A DNA stretch of 64,000 bases, taken from the NCBI GenBank assembly GCA_024919195.1, contig CP103436.1, positions 124,001 through 188,000 of the forward strand, given 5' to 3'. Source of the DNA: Methylophilaceae bacterium LSUCC0717 (GTDB lineage Bacteria > Pseudomonadota > Gammaproteobacteria > Burkholderiales > Methylophilaceae). Both the position numbers and the translations under genes were made by a program. The notes beneath the pieces were generated by a model, which saw nothing but the letters and a program-made list of their open reading frames with translations, was not told the origin of the DNA and searched no databases. This document shows positions 9,846 through 19,412 of this stretch, piece by piece (within the stretch, counting starts at the first letter, position 1; each line of letters opens with the position of its first letter).

Positions 9846-10346
9846 TTGTTGGAAAACCTAGTCATCATAGGAAAAATTATTTCTGCCTATGGGATTAAAG
9901 GTTGGGTAAAGATAAGGCCATTTACCGAAACAGCTAAAAATTTTATACAGTACAAAACACAGTTTTTATCAAGAAACCAAAAAGATTGGAACCGTGTTGA
10001 AATTAAAGAAATAAAGATTCAAGGTCAGGATGTTATAGCTGATATTGGATTAACAGATCGAGACCAATCCATCTCGCATAAAGGATATTTCTTAGCAATT
10101 GCAAGGGACCAGCTCCCCCAATTGCCTGAAGATGAGTTTTATTGGGATGATCTGATAGGTTTAAAAGTGATTGATGTTGACCGTGAAGATCTGGGTAAAG
10201 TGGTTGGTTTAATTGAAACTGGTGCCAATGATGTGTTGGTAGTTTCAGGAGATAGAGAAAGACTAATACCCTACATTACACAAGTAATTAAAAAAGTGGA
10301 TATTCACAATCAGCTCATAGAGGTTGACTGGGATAAGGAATTTTAA
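9846..10346 (+). CDS. rimM: 16S rRNA processing/30S maturation factor RimM
   Basis: RimM assists maturation of the 30S head and binds S19. The 166-residue protein has the N-terminal RimM barrel (IIGKIISAYGIKGWVKIRPFTE) and a C-terminal PRC-barrel-like domain (FYWDDLIGLKVIDVDREDLGKVVGLIETGANDVLVV). The start is a TTG directly abutting the rpsP stop codon; a second TTG follows immediately, so the first residue is uncertain by one codon. It overlaps trmD by one base. Confidence 0.95.
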   Translation: MLENLVIIGKIISAYGIKGWVKIRPFTETAKNFIQYKTQFLSRNQKDWNRVEIKEIKIQGQDVIADIGLTDRDQSISHKGYFLAIARDQLPQLPEDEFYWDDLIGLKVIDVDREDLGKVVGLIETGANDVLVVSGDRERLIPYITQVIKKVDIHNQLIEVDWDKEF

Positions 10347-11119
10347 TGATTACATTTGATGTCATTTCAATAATGCCTCAAATGTTTGAAGTAATTAAAT
10401 TTGACGGTGTGGTCAGTAGAGCGTTAAAAGATTCCAAGGTTAATTTAAATCTGTGGAATCCTCGTGATTATGTAAATGATGTTCATCACACTATTGATGA
10501 CCGACCTTATGGTGGCGGTCCAGGAATGGTAATGATGATTGAGCCTCTTGTGAAAACCATAAGAGACATCAAAAAAAATCATGAGAATAGGAAAGTATAT
10601 AACTCAAAAGTGATATATTTAAGCCCCAAAGGAAAGAGGCTCGATCAGAAAAAACTAATTGAGTTATCAAAGATAGATAATATGATTTTAATCTCGGGTC
10701 GATACGAGGGTATTGATCAAAGAGTGATAGATCATTACGTGGATGAAGAAATCTCTATTGGAGATTTTGTGACGACAGGCGGTGAATTACCGGCTATGGT
10801 TTTAATCGATTCGTTATCTAGGCTAATCCCTGGAGTGTTAAATAACAATGAATCTTTTGAGGATGATTCTTTCTATAAAGGACTTCTCGATCATGCTCAG
10901 TACACACGACCTGAAGTTTTTGAGAATTTAAAGGTACCAGATGTATTATTGTCTGGAGATCATAATCTGATATCAAAGTGGCGAAAAAAAACTGCTTTGT
11001 TAGAAACTTTTAAAAAAAGACCTGACTTAATAGATGTTCAGGAATTAACAATAGAAGAATCTGGGCTGCTCCAGGAAGCATTGAGTGAGCAGGAACAAGA
11101 TTTGAAAAAGAGGAAATAG
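10346..11119 (+). CDS. trmD: tRNA (guanine-N1-)-methyltransferase TrmD
   Basis: TrmD methylates G37 next to the tRNA anticodon, preventing +1 frameshifts. The SPOUT trefoil knot motifs are visible: [24 protein letters not shown] and [19 protein letters not shown]. The protein has 257 residues, as usual. The C-terminal domain holds the conserved Asp region ([17 protein letters not shown]). It lies between rimM (one-base overlap) and rplS (two-base gap). Confidence 0.96.
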   Translation: MITFDVISIMPQMFEVIKFDGVVSRALKDSKVNLNLWNPRDYVNDVHHTIDDRPYGGGPGMVMMIEPLVKTIRDIKKNHENRKVYNSKVIYLSPKGKRLDQKKLIELSKIDNMILISGRYEGIDQRVIDHYVDEEISIGDFVTTGGELPAMVLIDSLSRLIPGVLNNNESFEDDSFYKGLLDHAQYTRPEVFENLKVPDVLLSGDHNLISKWRKKTALLETFKKRPDLIDVQELTIEESGLLQEALSEQEQDLKKRK

Positions 11120-11121
11120 AT

Positions 11122-11667
11122 ATGACAAACATTATTCAAACTATCGAAAAAGAAGAAATTGCTCGTCTGGGCAAAAAAATTCCTAAGTTTGCTCCTGGTG
11201 ATACTGTTGCTGTTGGTGTAAACGTAGTAGAGGGAGACCGAAAAAGAGTTCAGATCTTTGAAGGCGTTGTAATTGCAAGAAAAAATAGAGGGCTTAACTC
11301 ATCTTTTATTGTTAGAAAAATTTCATCTGGAGAGGGTGTTGAGAGAACATTCCAACTTCACTCACCATTAATCGATTCAATTGAAGTTAAACGACGTGGT
11401 AATGTTCGTCGTGCAAAACTATTCTATTTAAGAGAACGTTCTGGTAAGTCTGCGCGTATTAAAGAAAGATTAAAAGCACGTGAATCGGATTCACAATTTG
11501 AAGCAATTCCTGAAGTAGAACTGGCTGAAGCACCAGCTCAAGATGCAGCTCCGGCTGAAGCACCAGCTCAAGATGCAGCTCCGGCTGAAGCACCAGCTCA
11601 AGATGCAGCTCCGGCTGAAGCACCAGCTCAAGATGCAGCTCCGGCTGAAGACAAGAAAGATGCTTAA
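11122..11667 (+). CDS. rplS: Ribosomal protein L19 with a repeat-built tail
   Basis: Residues 1 to about 115 are a standard L19 (IAPGDTV-type core, here [15 protein letters not shown], and FLREDRSGK-type end, here [15 protein letters not shown]). Typical L19 is 115-130 residues; this one is 181. The extra C-terminus consists of four perfect ten-residue units ([10 protein letters not shown]) encoded by 30-bp DNA repeats, then AEDKKDA. The tail is acidic and Ala/Pro-rich like that of S16 at the other end of the operon, but the repeat unit is different. A strong terminator follows. Confidence 0.95.
   Translation: MTNIIQTIEKEEIARLGKKIPKFAPGDTVAVGVNVVEGDRKRVQIFEGVVIARKNRGLNSSFIVRKISSGEGVERTFQLHSPLIDSIEVKRRGNVRRAKLFYLRERSGKSARIKERLKARESDSQFEAIPEVELAEAPAQDAAPAEAPAQDAAPAEAPAQDAAPAEAPAQDAAPAEDKKDA
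11524..11650 (+). repeat. 30-bp tandem repeat inside rplS
   Basis: Four perfect copies of a 30-bp unit beginning GCTGAAGCACCAGCTCAAGA lie at 11524-11643, with seven further matching bases. Each unit encodes [10 protein letters not shown] in frame. The unit is unrelated in length to the 18-bp unit in rpsP, so the two tails probably arose separately. Confidence 0.97.
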
Positions 11668-11687
11668 TTAAATCTTAAAACAAAATG

Positions 11688-11714
11688 AAAAGCCCCTACT
11701 TGGGGCTTTTTTTA
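11688..11714 (+). terminator. Intrinsic terminator after rplS
   Basis: AGCCCC and GGGGCT (11691-11696 and 11702-11707) form a stem with a five-base loop, flanked by A residues on the left and a run of seven T on the right. It ends the rpsP-rimM-trmD-rplS operon 20 bases after the rplS stop. Confidence 0.9.
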
Positions 11715-11734
11715 TGCCATAATAAATTTCAATT

Positions 11735-12631
11735 ATGAATGAAACATCTAAAGAATTACCTTTAATTGTTGATCAATTTATAAATAGTTTATGGTTAGAG
11801 GATGGCTTGTCAAAAAATACCTTAGATAGCTATCGTTATGATTTAAAGCAACTAGCCATTTGGTATTCTAATCGAGATATTGCTCAAATCACAAAAAGTG
11901 AAATCCAAGAATATTTGGCATATCGTTTTCCATTATCAAAATCACGAAGTATTGCACGATTATTGGCTTGTTTACGGAGGTTTTATAGATATTTAGTAAG
12001 AGAAAATATTATTCATGAGGATCCCACATTAATGATTGAGGCTCCAAAACCTTCAAAAGCACTCCCAAAAAGTTTAAATGAAAATGAGGTTGAGGAGCTT
12101 CTTAATGCACCTAATACATCTGATGACCAGGGTTTACGAGATCGAGCCATGTTGGAATTATTGTATGCATGCGGCTTAAGAGTCAGCGAGTTAATAACCA
12201 TTATGGTCACTGAAGTTTCTTTAAATGATGGTGTGATCAGAATAACAGGCAAAGGTGACAAAACTAGACTAGTGCCGATGGGTGAGGAAGCTTCTCACTG
12301 GATTGAGCAATACCTTAAATCTTCGCGAGACAATCTTTTAAAAGAGAAAAAATCAAAGTATCTCTTTGTAACTGCAAGAGGTGGCGCTATGACTCGTCAA
12401 GCCTTTTGGTATTTAATTAAAAGGTATGCAGTTGCATCAGGGATAAAGCATGTAATTTCTCCACATGTGTTAAGGCATGCGTTTGCGACACATTTGTTGA
12501 ATCACGGCGCAGATTTGAGAGTAGTACAAATGTTGTTAGGCCATAGTGATATATCTACTACGCAAATATACACTCATGTGGCCCGCGAGAGATTGAAAGA
12601 TTTACATCAAAAACATCATCCAAGAGGTTAG
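11735..12631 (+). CDS. xerD: Site-specific tyrosine recombinase XerD
   Basis: XerD with XerC resolves chromosome dimers at dif. The 298-residue protein has the N-terminal SAM-like core-binding domain (about 8-90) and a catalytic domain with the full tyrosine-recombinase set: Arg149, Lys173, His244, Arg247, His270 and nucleophile Tyr279. XerC is a possible alternative, but the N-terminal sequence and overall length fit XerD better. Its end overlaps convergent folB by four bases. No integrase-like neighbours or attachment sites are seen, so this is the housekeeping enzyme. Confidence 0.9.
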   Translation: MNETSKELPLIVDQFINSLWLEDGLSKNTLDSYRYDLKQLAIWYSNRDIAQITKSEIQEYLAYRFPLSKSRSIARLLACLRRFYRYLVRENIIHEDPTLMIEAPKPSKALPKSLNENEVEELLNAPNTSDDQGLRDRAMLELLYACGLRVSELITIMVTEVSLNDGVIRITGKGDKTRLVPMGEEASHWIEQYLKSSRDNLLKEKKSKYLFVTARGGAMTRQAFWYLIKRYAVASGIKHVISPHVLRHAFATHLLNHGADLRVVQMLLGHSDISTTQIYTHVARERLKDLHQKHHPRG

Positions 12632-12981
12632 ATTGATCGGTTAAGAATGATGCCAACGAAATCAGCATCGGCAATTATTTTTTTCTTTGATATTTTTAAA
12701 GTTAGAGATTGGGCTGGGTAGTTTTGAAGGATTTGAGATGCTATTTTTTCTCCAAAACTTTCAAGTAAGATATCCTTATTTTCTGTAGCCAGTGATTTAA
12801 TTAATTCAATTACAGAGCTATAGTCAATAGTGTCTTCTAAATTATCCGAATTGAACGCATCATTTTTTTTAAGAATAATATTCAGATCAATGAACAAGTT
12901 TTGTGGAATAGCTCTTTCCCAATCTGGCACTCCAATAATAATCGGAACAACAAGATTGGATATGAAAATTTGATTATTCAT
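12628..12981 (-). CDS. folB: Dihydroneopterin aldolase FolB
   Basis: FolB converts 7,8-dihydroneopterin to 6-hydroxymethyl-dihydropterin in folate synthesis. The 117-residue length and the motifs IGVPDWERAIPQNLFIDL (N-terminal) and DTIDYSSVIELIKS (substrate-binding region) are those of the family. It is divergent from plsY with a 28-base gap and convergent on xerD. Folate is also the one-carbon carrier cofactor family in methylotrophs, though this gene is general housekeeping. Confidence 0.9.
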   Translation of the reverse strand: MNNQIFISNLVVPIIIGVPDWERAIPQNLFIDLNIILKKNDAFNSDNLEDTIDYSSVIELIKSLATENKDILLESFGEKIASQILQNYPAQSLTLKISKKKIIADADFVGIILNRSI

Positions 12982-13009
12982 CTAATTAGCAATCCCTTAT
13001 AATTTAAAT

Positions 13010-13594
13010 ATGATTAATTTTATCTTCATTATTTTAGCTTATTTTATAGGATCCATTTCGTTTGGAATTTTATTAAGTAAGGTTTTTAAAATTCAAGATC
13101 CACGAAGTTTTGGCTCAAAAAATCCAGGAGCGACCAATGTGATGAGGTCGGGAAAAAAATTAGCTGCACTATTAACACTTCTGGGCGACATGCTTAAAGG
13201 GACAATTGTTGTATTGATTGCAAAACTTTATTTAAATCTTACTTATGATCAAGTGCTGCTTATTGCAGCGGCAGTATTTTTAGGACATCTTTTTCCTGTC
13301 TACCATCAATTTAAGGGTGGTAAGGGGGTAGCTACCGCTTTAGGAGTCTTACTAGCAATTGATATTCATATTGCAATTTTAGTGCTTATCATTTGGCTAG
13401 TTATTTTTTTAATAAGTCGGATTTCCTCTTTGTCTGCCATCACTGCAGCATTATGTCTACCTCTGATAACCTTTTTCATGCATGTTGATCAGAGTTTTTT
13501 GTTGCTCAGTTTCTTTTTAAGTATCTTATTAATTTACCGCCATAAAGAAAACATTAAAAATCTAATTGAAAAAAAAGAATCCAATTTTAAATAG
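13010..13594 (+). CDS. plsY: Glycerol-3-phosphate acyltransferase PlsY
   Basis: PlsY acylates glycerol-3-phosphate with acyl-phosphate, the first step of phospholipid synthesis. The 194-residue protein is a multi-pass membrane protein with the three family motifs: GSISFGILLSK near residue 13, GSKNPGATNVMRSGKK at about 35-50, and GHLFPVYHQFKGGKGVATALG at about 93-113. It is divergent from folB and faces tsaD tail to tail with five bases between. Confidence 0.95.
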   Translation: MINFIFIILAYFIGSISFGILLSKVFKIQDPRSFGSKNPGATNVMRSGKKLAALLTLLGDMLKGTIVVLIAKLYLNLTYDQVLLIAAAVFLGHLFPVYHQFKGGKGVATALGVLLAIDIHIAILVLIIWLVIFLISRISSLSAITAALCLPLITFFMHVDQSFLLLSFFLSILLIYRHKENIKNLIEKKESNFK

Positions 13595-13599
13595 GAAGA

Positions 13600-14604
13600 T
13601 TAAATTTCTGTAAGTTTCCATTTAGGTTTGACAGCAAATTCATAATTTTTATTTTGTGATAATTGATGCCTAAAAAATCCAGCAATAGCAATCATGGCTC
13701 CATTGTCAGTACAGAATTCCAGACTAGGGAAGAATAATTGAAAACTATTTTCTTGAGCAAGTAATTTTAACTTATCTCGCAATTGTTTATTAGCTCCCAC
13801 TCCTCCAGAAACAACCAAGCAGCTTAAATTTTTTTCTTTAAGTGCTTTTAAGCATTTCGTGGTGAGGACATCGGTGATGGACTCTTGAAATGCATAGGCA
13901 ATATTCGCTTTTTTTATATCATTCAATGGCTGTTCTTTTTTGACCAGATTAAGGACCGCCGTTTTTAATCCACTAAAACTAAAATTGAGATCATCACTAT
14001 TAATTAATGGTTTTGGTAGAGAATAAAAAGCAGATCCGGTAGAGGCTAGTTTTGATAATGCTGCGCCACCCGGGTATCCAAGGCTAAGGAGTTGAGCACT
14101 TTTATCAAAGGCTTCTCCTGCTGCATCATCAAGCGTATCACCAATAATTTCATAATCACCAAGTTCTCTTACGTGAATGAGTTGTGAATGTCCTCCCGAG
14201 ACAAGCAATGCTAAAAAAGGAAATTCAGGTTGATTATTTTCTAAAAAGGGAGATAAAAGGTGCCCTTCAAGGTGATGAATAGGGATTGTTGGAATGTCCA
14301 AACTCATAGCCAAACTTTCTGCAACACTGGCACCTACTAAAAGTGCCCCTGAAAGCCCGGGACCCTTGGTGTAGGCAATAGCATCAAGATCGGTTACATC
14401 TTTATTAGTTTTTTTGAATAATTCATCTAACAAAGGGAGTATGAATCGAATGTGATCGCGTGATGCTAGCTCTGGGACTACTCCACCATATAAACGATGC
14501 AAATCAACTTGGGAGTTTAAAACATGTCCGATTAGCCCTGACGCAGAGTCATATAGGGCCAAACCCGTTTCATCACAAGAAGATTCAATACCTAAGATTA
14601 ACAT
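13600..14604 (-). CDS. tsaD: tRNA threonylcarbamoyladenosine transferase TsaD
   Basis: TsaD transfers the threonylcarbamoyl group onto A37 of ANN-decoding tRNAs. The 334 residues begin MLILGIESSCDETGLALYD. Metal ligands His111 and His115 are in HHLEGHLLSP, and the ATP-binding elements LLVSGGHSQL and VVSGGVGANKQLR are present, as is the Asp of FCTDNGAMIA. It is divergent from rpsU across an 80-base promoter region, the same arrangement as in many Proteobacteria. Confidence 0.96.
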   Translation of the reverse strand: MLILGIESSCDETGLALYDSASGLIGHVLNSQVDLHRLYGGVVPELASRDHIRFILPLLDELFKKTNKDVTDLDAIAYTKGPGLSGALLVGASVAESLAMSLDIPTIPIHHLEGHLLSPFLENNQPEFPFLALLVSGGHSQLIHVRELGDYEIIGDTLDDAAGEAFDKSAQLLSLGYPGGAALSKLASTGSAFYSLPKPLINSDDLNFSFSGLKTAVLNLVKKEQPLNDIKKANIAYAFQESITDVLTTKCLKALKEKNLSCLVVSGGVGANKQLRDKLKLLAQENSFQLFFPSLEFCTDNGAMIAIAGFFRHQLSQNKNYEFAVKPKWKLTEI

Positions 14605-14618
14605 TTTGACAATTTTTG

Positions 14619-14647
14619 TTGAAAAAAAATGATATTAGCATTAAAAT
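14619..14647 (+). promoter_or_regulatory. Candidate sigma-70 promoter for rpsU
   Basis: TTGAAA (14619-14624) and TAAAAT (14642-14647) are separated by 17 bases, 37 bases before the rpsU start. This is the best -35/-10 pair in the gap between tsaD and rpsU. It is inferred by eye. Confidence 0.45.
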
Positions 14648-14684
14648 AGCGGACCTTAAACGAACTATTAACAAATAATAATTT

Positions 14685-14897
14685 ATGACAACAATTAAAG
14701 TAAAAGAGAACGAACCATTTGACGTTGCATTACGAAGATTTAAGCGTCTTGTTGAAAAAACAGGTCTTATGAATGATCTTCGTGCTAAAGAATTTTACGA
14801 AAAACCTACATGGGAGCGTAAAAGAAAAGCAGCGGCTGCGGTAAAAAGACAATATAGACGTCTTCGCAACCAAATGTTACCTCCAAAAATGTATTAA
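14685..14897 (+). CDS. rpsU: Ribosomal protein S21
   Basis: S21 is a basic 30S protein needed for initiation. The 70-residue sequence [20 protein letters not shown] followed by the Arg/Lys-rich C-terminus ending QMLPPKMY is typical of the family. It leads the macromolecular synthesis group rpsU-yqeY-dnaG-rpoD, which joins translation, replication priming and transcription initiation in one cluster. Confidence 0.96.
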   Translation: MTTIKVKENEPFDVALRRFKRLVEKTGLMNDLRAKEFYEKPTWERKRKAAAAVKRQYRRLRNQMLPPKMY

Positions 14898-14907
14898 TCC
14901 CTCCGAG

Positions 14908-15351
14908 ATGTCGATCCGACAAACAATCTCAGATGATATGAAAACCTTCATGCGAGCCAAAGACACGGCTCGTCTTGGTGCTATTCGTCTTCTTCAGGCC
15001 TCAATTAAACAAAAAGAAGTTGATGAGAGAATTGAATTAAATGATGACCAAATTCTAGCTGTCATTCAAAAAATGCTTAAACAAAGAAAAGACTCAATCG
15101 AGGCTTATCAACAAGCGAATAGACAAGATTTGATTGATCAAGAACAATTAGAGATTGAAGTGCTAACCAAATACATGCCAGAACCATTATCGGATGAAGA
15201 GATAAATCAATTCATTGAAGAAGCAATAGCGACAACTGGAGCTGCTGATATGAAAGATATGGGTAAAGTCGTTGGTGTTCTCAAATCAAAAGTAGCAGGT
15301 CGTGCCGATATGGGTGAAGTGTCAAAATTAGTCAGACAAAAACTCTCATAA
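14908..15351 (+). CDS. yqeY: GatB/YqeY domain protein
   Basis: This 147-residue protein consists only of the YqeY domain, found also at the C-terminus of GatB/GatE where it binds tRNA. Features include RLLQASIKQKEVDERIELNDDQILAVIQKM and the C-terminal DMKDMGKVVGVLKSKVAGRADMGEVSKLV. Free-standing YqeY proteins commonly sit between rpsU and dnaG, as here. A role in tRNA or amidotransferase quality control has been proposed for the family but is not proven. Confidence 0.92.
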   Translation: MSIRQTISDDMKTFMRAKDTARLGAIRLLQASIKQKEVDERIELNDDQILAVIQKMLKQRKDSIEAYQQANRQDLIDQEQLEIEVLTKYMPEPLSDEEINQFIEEAIATTGAADMKDMGKVVGVLKSKVAGRADMGEVSKLVRQKLS

Positions 15352-15393
15352 ATCACTTATAAAAATTGAAATAATTTCAGTTATCATTATGTG

Positions 15394-17130
15394 ATGATCC
15401 CTGAGTCATTTATTCAAGAAATCTTAAATCGAATTGACGTTGTCGATGTTGTTGATCAAAGAGTGAAACTAAAAAAAGCTGGAGCAAACTATGTTGCATG
15501 TTGCCCCTTTCATCAAGAAAAATCCCCCTCTTTCACAGTTAGTCCCTCCAAACAGTTTTATCATTGCTTCGGATGTGGCGCCCATGGATCTGCCATTAGT
15601 TTTTTGATGGAGTATGACGGATTAACATTTATTGAATCTGTTCAATCAATCGCAAATCAGCTTGGGTTAGCCGTCCCAAATGATCAATCTAATGCAAAGA
15701 AAGATAAAGCAGATGATTTTAAGTTAGAAGAAATTCTAAAGAGAGCTAATCAGCATTTTAAAAAAAATTTGCGCTCTTCAGAATTAGCAATTAATTATTT
15801 AAAACAAAGAGGATTAACTGGAGCTGTTGCCCGTGAGTTTCAGATTGGATATGCGATTGATGATTGGCAAGGATTAAAAAAAGAATTTGAAAACTATGAA
15901 GAGCCAAAATTACAAACTGCTGGATTAGTTCAAAAAAACGATTCTGGGAAAATATATGATCGATTTAGAAATAGAATTATCTTTCCAATTATCAATGCTA
16001 AAGGCAATATTATTGGATTTGGTGGCAGGGTAATAAACAAGGAGGATCAACCCAAATATTACAATTCACCAGAAACCCCATTATTCAAAAAAAGTTACGA
16101 AGTATATGGCCTTCCTCAAGCTAAAAAAGGGATTCGAGAAGATAACAATATTTTAATTGTAGAGGGATACATGGATGTCATATCCTTATATCAACATGGC
16201 ATTCAAAATGCAGTTGCAACTTTAGGTACTGCAACAACCATTTATCATTTAAAAAAATTAATTCGCTACTCAAAAAAAATTACTTTTTGTTTTGACGGAG
16301 ACCATGCTGGTAAAGAAGCTGCCTGGAAAGCACTAAATACTGCAGTTGAAATTTTAGAAGATGATTACGAATTTTATTTCTTATTTTTACCCGAAGGTGA
16401 AGATCCAGATACATTTATAACAAAAAATTCAATTCAAGATTTCAAAAAATACATCGATCAAGCTACCCCCTTAACTGAATTCATTGTTAAAAGATTAACT
16501 GAAAAGAATGAACTAACTAGCCAGGAAAATAAGATTAAATTTATAAATAATTTTGAGCCAATTTATAAAAAAATAAATTCTAATAAATATAAAATATTTC
16601 TGATTAAAAGAATTGCAGACTTAATTCACTTTTCACAGAGAGAAATTGAAAAGATGATGAGTATTGAGCCTGCTGAAAATTATTCTTCTTCACAACAAAT
16701 CAAATATTCGTCATCGACGAGGAATTCATTAACAGCGAAGCGTAAATATATTCTTATATTGGTCATGAAACCAGAGTTATTTAATGGTGATGATGAAGTA
16801 TTTTTTCAGAGTAATTTAGTTGAGGATGAGCTGTTTAAACAAATTAAAAAGTTATTGGAAGAGAATGGTTCAAATATCAGAAATACTGCTAGCTTATTAC
16901 ATTCTTTAGTAAATAAAGTTGATGAAAATATATTGGGTGAATTGCAAAAACAGATGATGGACTATTCTGACAATATTGATTTGCTTGAAGAGTTTAAGGG
17001 TATTCAAAATTCTTTTAGTCATCAATTAAACAAGTCTCAACAATCTCAGCAATTTGCAGCACTGAAAAATAAAAAATTAAGTGAATTAAGTGATGAGGAA
17101 AAAGAATTTCTGAAAAATTATAAGAAATAA
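15394..17130 (+). CDS. dnaG: DNA primase DnaG
   Basis: DnaG makes RNA primers at the replication fork. The 578 residues show the CHC2 zinc finger (Cys37, His40, Cys58, Cys61 in CCPFHQEKSP and YHCFGCGAHG), the RNA-polymerase core domain with a TOPRIM fold (ILIVEGYMDVISLYQHG and FCFDGDHAGKEAAWKA), and a helical C-terminus for helicase contact. An ATG at 15394 is preferred; a GTG three bases upstream would add one residue. It lies between yqeY and rpoD. Confidence 0.96.
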   Translation: MIPESFIQEILNRIDVVDVVDQRVKLKKAGANYVACCPFHQEKSPSFTVSPSKQFYHCFGCGAHGSAISFLMEYDGLTFIESVQSIANQLGLAVPNDQSNAKKDKADDFKLEEILKRANQHFKKNLRSSELAINYLKQRGLTGAVAREFQIGYAIDDWQGLKKEFENYEEPKLQTAGLVQKNDSGKIYDRFRNRIIFPIINAKGNIIGFGGRVINKEDQPKYYNSPETPLFKKSYEVYGLPQAKKGIREDNNILIVEGYMDVISLYQHGIQNAVATLGTATTIYHLKKLIRYSKKITFCFDGDHAGKEAAWKALNTAVEILEDDYEFYFLFLPEGEDPDTFITKNSIQDFKKYIDQATPLTEFIVKRLTEKNELTSQENKIKFINNFEPIYKKINSNKYKIFLIKRIADLIHFSQREIEKMMSIEPAENYSSSQQIKYSSSTRNSLTAKRKYILILVMKPELFNGDDEVFFQSNLVEDELFKQIKKLLEENGSNIRNTASLLHSLVNKVDENILGELQKQMMDYSDNIDLLEEFKGIQNSFSHQLNKSQQSQQFAALKNKKLSELSDEEKEFLKNYKK

Positions 17131-17234
17131 TTACATTCAAAAATCAAGCCAAGTTATACCAAATATATTGATGAAAAAGAGCGAATTTGTTATTATGTCG
17201 GGTCGTTCTGTTAATTAATTTAAGGCATTCATGC

Positions 17235-19214
17235 ATGGGAAGACCAAGAAAAAATCCTGAAGAAAAAGTTACTCCTAAAAGAACAAGAAAACCTCGTGTC
17301 AAAAAACTAAAAGATTTATATCTGGATGAAGCTTCCAGTCCAAAAGAAGCTGAAAATAGAAGAAACCAGTTAAAAGCGTTAATCATTTTAGGTAAAGAGC
17401 GCGGTTATCTTACTCATGCTGAAATTAATGACCACCTCCCTGATGAGATATCTGAAACAGATCAGGTCGATGAAATTATTTCTATTATTCACGACATGGG
17501 AATTCGAACTTATGACGAAGCTCCAGATGCTGAAAATTTATTAATGGATGATGCACCAGCTCCTGTCACTGACGAAGAAGCTGCGGAAGAAGCTGAACAA
17601 GCACTAGCAACTGTGGATTCAGAGTTTGGTAGAACAACCGACCCTGTGCGTATGTATATGCGTGAAATGGGTAAGGTTGGCCTGCTTGATAAAAAAGAAG
17701 AAATTGAGATTGCTAAAAGAATTGAAGAGGGCTTAAAGCATATGGTTCAAGCCATTTCAGCTTGCCCAGGTATTATTGATGACCTCATGCAAATGGGCGA
17801 TAAGGTGAAAGCTGGAGAATTATCTGTTGATGAATTCGTTGATGGTTTGATTGATATAGAGGCTGAGAAGGAGTTGAATGAAGCTCTTGGTATGAATGAG
17901 GACGAATCTTCAAATGATGAAGATAGTGATGACGATGACGATGATGATTCATCATCATCTGATAATGGCAAGGGTATGTCTTCAGAAGATTTGAAAGTGT
18001 TAACTGAAGAAGTTCTGAAAAGATTTAAAAAAATTAAAGCAGCACATAAGAAACTAGGATTATTACGTGAGAAAAATAAATGGATTGATGATCCAGAATA
18101 TAAGAAACATCAGGATATTATTCAAAAAGAATTACTCAATTTTAGATTTTCAGCAAAGCTGGTTGAAGTCTTGTGTGACAAAGTCAGACAATTTATTGTT
18201 CAGATACGTGGACATGAGCGTACCATCATGGATTTTTGTGTAAACCAGGCGAAGATGCCTCGAACACAATTCATTAAATCATTCCCTGGAAATGAAACCA
18301 GCAATAAATGGTTAAAAGATGAAATGAAGGGTGATAAGCCTTATATTGATAATTTAGAAAAACTAAAACATTCGATTTTAGATCAACAGGCGCAATTAAA
18401 AGAGTTAGAAGATTTTTCTGGTATCCCTATCAAAAATTTTAAAGAGATTAACCGACAAATGACGAGAGGTGAATCTCGAGCAAGACGAGCGAAAAGAGAA
18501 ATGATTGAAGCTAACTTACGTTTGGTGATTTCCATTGCTAAGAAATATACCAACCGCGGCTTGCAGTTCTTAGATCTCATTCAAGAGGGAAACATTGGCT
18601 TGATGAAGGCAGTTGATAAATTTGAATATCGTAGGGGTTATAAGTTTTCAACGTACGCTACATGGTGGATTCGTCAGGCTATTACGCGCTCTATTGCTGA
18701 TCAAGCAAGAACCATTCGTATTCCAGTGCACATGATTGAGACGATCAATAAGATGAATCGAATTTCTAGACAGATTTTACAAGCAACAGGACAAGAACCA
18801 GAGCCAGCAGTCTTGGCTGAGAAAATGGAAATGCCTGAAGATAAAATTAGAAAAATTTTAAAAATATCTAAGGAGCCAATTTCAATGGAAACCCCAATTG
18901 GTGATGATGAAGATTCTCACTTAGGTGATTTTATTGAAGATCTTGGTACATTGACTCCAGATGATGCCGCGGTTTATTCAAGTCTTCGAAGTGTGACCAA
19001 TGAAATTCTTGAAGGACTTACTCCAAGGGAAGCTAAAGTTTTAAGAATGAGGTTCGGTATTGAAATGAATACTGACCATACTTTAGAAGAGGTTGGAAAG
19101 CAGTTTGATGTTACTCGTGAAAGAATCCGTCAGATTGAAGCTAAAGCTTTAAGAAAGCTTAGACACCCAACAAGATCTGATCGATTAAAAAGCTTCCTTG
19201 AAGGAAAAGATTAA
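17235..19214 (+). CDS. rpoD: Primary sigma factor RpoD (sigma-70)
   Basis: RpoD directs RNA polymerase to housekeeping promoters. From this ATG the protein has 659 residues: region 1.1 at the N-terminus, region 1.2 ([31 protein letters not shown]), a non-conserved region with a strongly acidic run at about residues 218-245 (seven consecutive Asp), then regions 2-4 with [20 protein letters not shown] and the helix-turn-helix [20 protein letters not shown]. The ATG is preferred to a TTG 48 bases upstream because it starts with the expected basic [11 protein letters not shown]. Confidence 0.96.
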   Translation: MGRPRKNPEEKVTPKRTRKPRVKKLKDLYLDEASSPKEAENRRNQLKALIILGKERGYLTHAEINDHLPDEISETDQVDEIISIIHDMGIRTYDEAPDAENLLMDDAPAPVTDEEAAEEAEQALATVDSEFGRTTDPVRMYMREMGKVGLLDKKEEIEIAKRIEEGLKHMVQAISACPGIIDDLMQMGDKVKAGELSVDEFVDGLIDIEAEKELNEALGMNEDESSNDEDSDDDDDDDSSSSDNGKGMSSEDLKVLTEEVLKRFKKIKAAHKKLGLLREKNKWIDDPEYKKHQDIIQKELLNFRFSAKLVEVLCDKVRQFIVQIRGHERTIMDFCVNQAKMPRTQFIKSFPGNETSNKWLKDEMKGDKPYIDNLEKLKHSILDQQAQLKELEDFSGIPIKNFKEINRQMTRGESRARRAKREMIEANLRLVISIAKKYTNRGLQFLDLIQEGNIGLMKAVDKFEYRRGYKFSTYATWWIRQAITRSIADQARTIRIPVHMIETINKMNRISRQILQATGQEPEPAVLAEKMEMPEDKIRKILKISKEPISMETPIGDDEDSHLGDFIEDLGTLTPDDAAVYSSLRSVTNEILEGLTPREAKVLRMRFGIEMNTDHTLEEVGKQFDVTRERIRQIEAKALRKLRHPTRSDRLKSFLEGKD

Positions 19215-19222
19215 TCTAAATA

Positions 19223-19299
19223 GGGCCTATAGCTCAGTTGGTTAGAGCAGAGGACTCATAATCCTTTGGTCCCTGGTTCGAGTCCAGGTGGGCCCACCA
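19223..19299 (+). tRNA. tRNA-Ile2 (anticodon CAU, lysidine-type)
   Basis: A full cloverleaf is seen: acceptor GGGCCTA pairs with TGGGCCC, the D-loop has AGCTCAGTTGGTTAGAGC, the anticodon CAT is at 19257-19259, the T arm is CCTGG-TTCGAGT-CCAGG, and CCA is encoded. CAT could mean Met or Ile. The pairs C4-G69 and C5-G68 match the known TilS recognition determinants and the sequence is closer to E. coli ileX than to elongator metT, so the Ile2 reading is preferred. It follows rpoD by eight bases and may be cut from the same transcript. Confidence 0.85.
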
Positions 19300-19310
19300 A
19301 TAAAAACAAG

Positions 19311-19336
19311 GCTTACAGTTCATGTAAGCTTTTTTT
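19311..19336 (+). terminator. Intrinsic terminator after the tRNA
   Basis: GCTTACA (19311-19317) pairs with TGTAAGC (19323-19329) across a five-base loop, followed by seven T. It would end the rpoD-tRNA transcript. Confidence 0.88.
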
Positions 19337-19412
19337 ATTTCTACTTTATCAAATTAAAACAATAAAAATTTTATTTAAATTAAAACATAGTTAAGATGTT
19401 ATTAAGATTATT

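Noticed and set aside
9545-9868. A 107-residue Ala/Ser-rich minus-strand frame
   Set aside because: It is the antisense reading of the rpsP repeat region, kept open by the repeat's composition.
11735-12631. xerD as part of a mobile element
   Set aside because: There is no attachment site, cargo, or transfer gene around it, and the sequence fits the housekeeping dimer-resolution enzyme.
17187-17234. TTG-initiated extension of rpoD
   Set aside because: The extra 16 residues are hydrophobic and Cys-containing, unlike the N-terminus of RpoD; the ATG at 17235 gives the expected basic start.
19257-19259. CAT anticodon read as elongator or initiator tRNA-Met
   Set aside because: The acceptor-stem pairs C4-G69 and C5-G68 and general similarity to ileX favour tRNA-Ile2; an initiator would show a mismatched 1-72 pair, which is absent.
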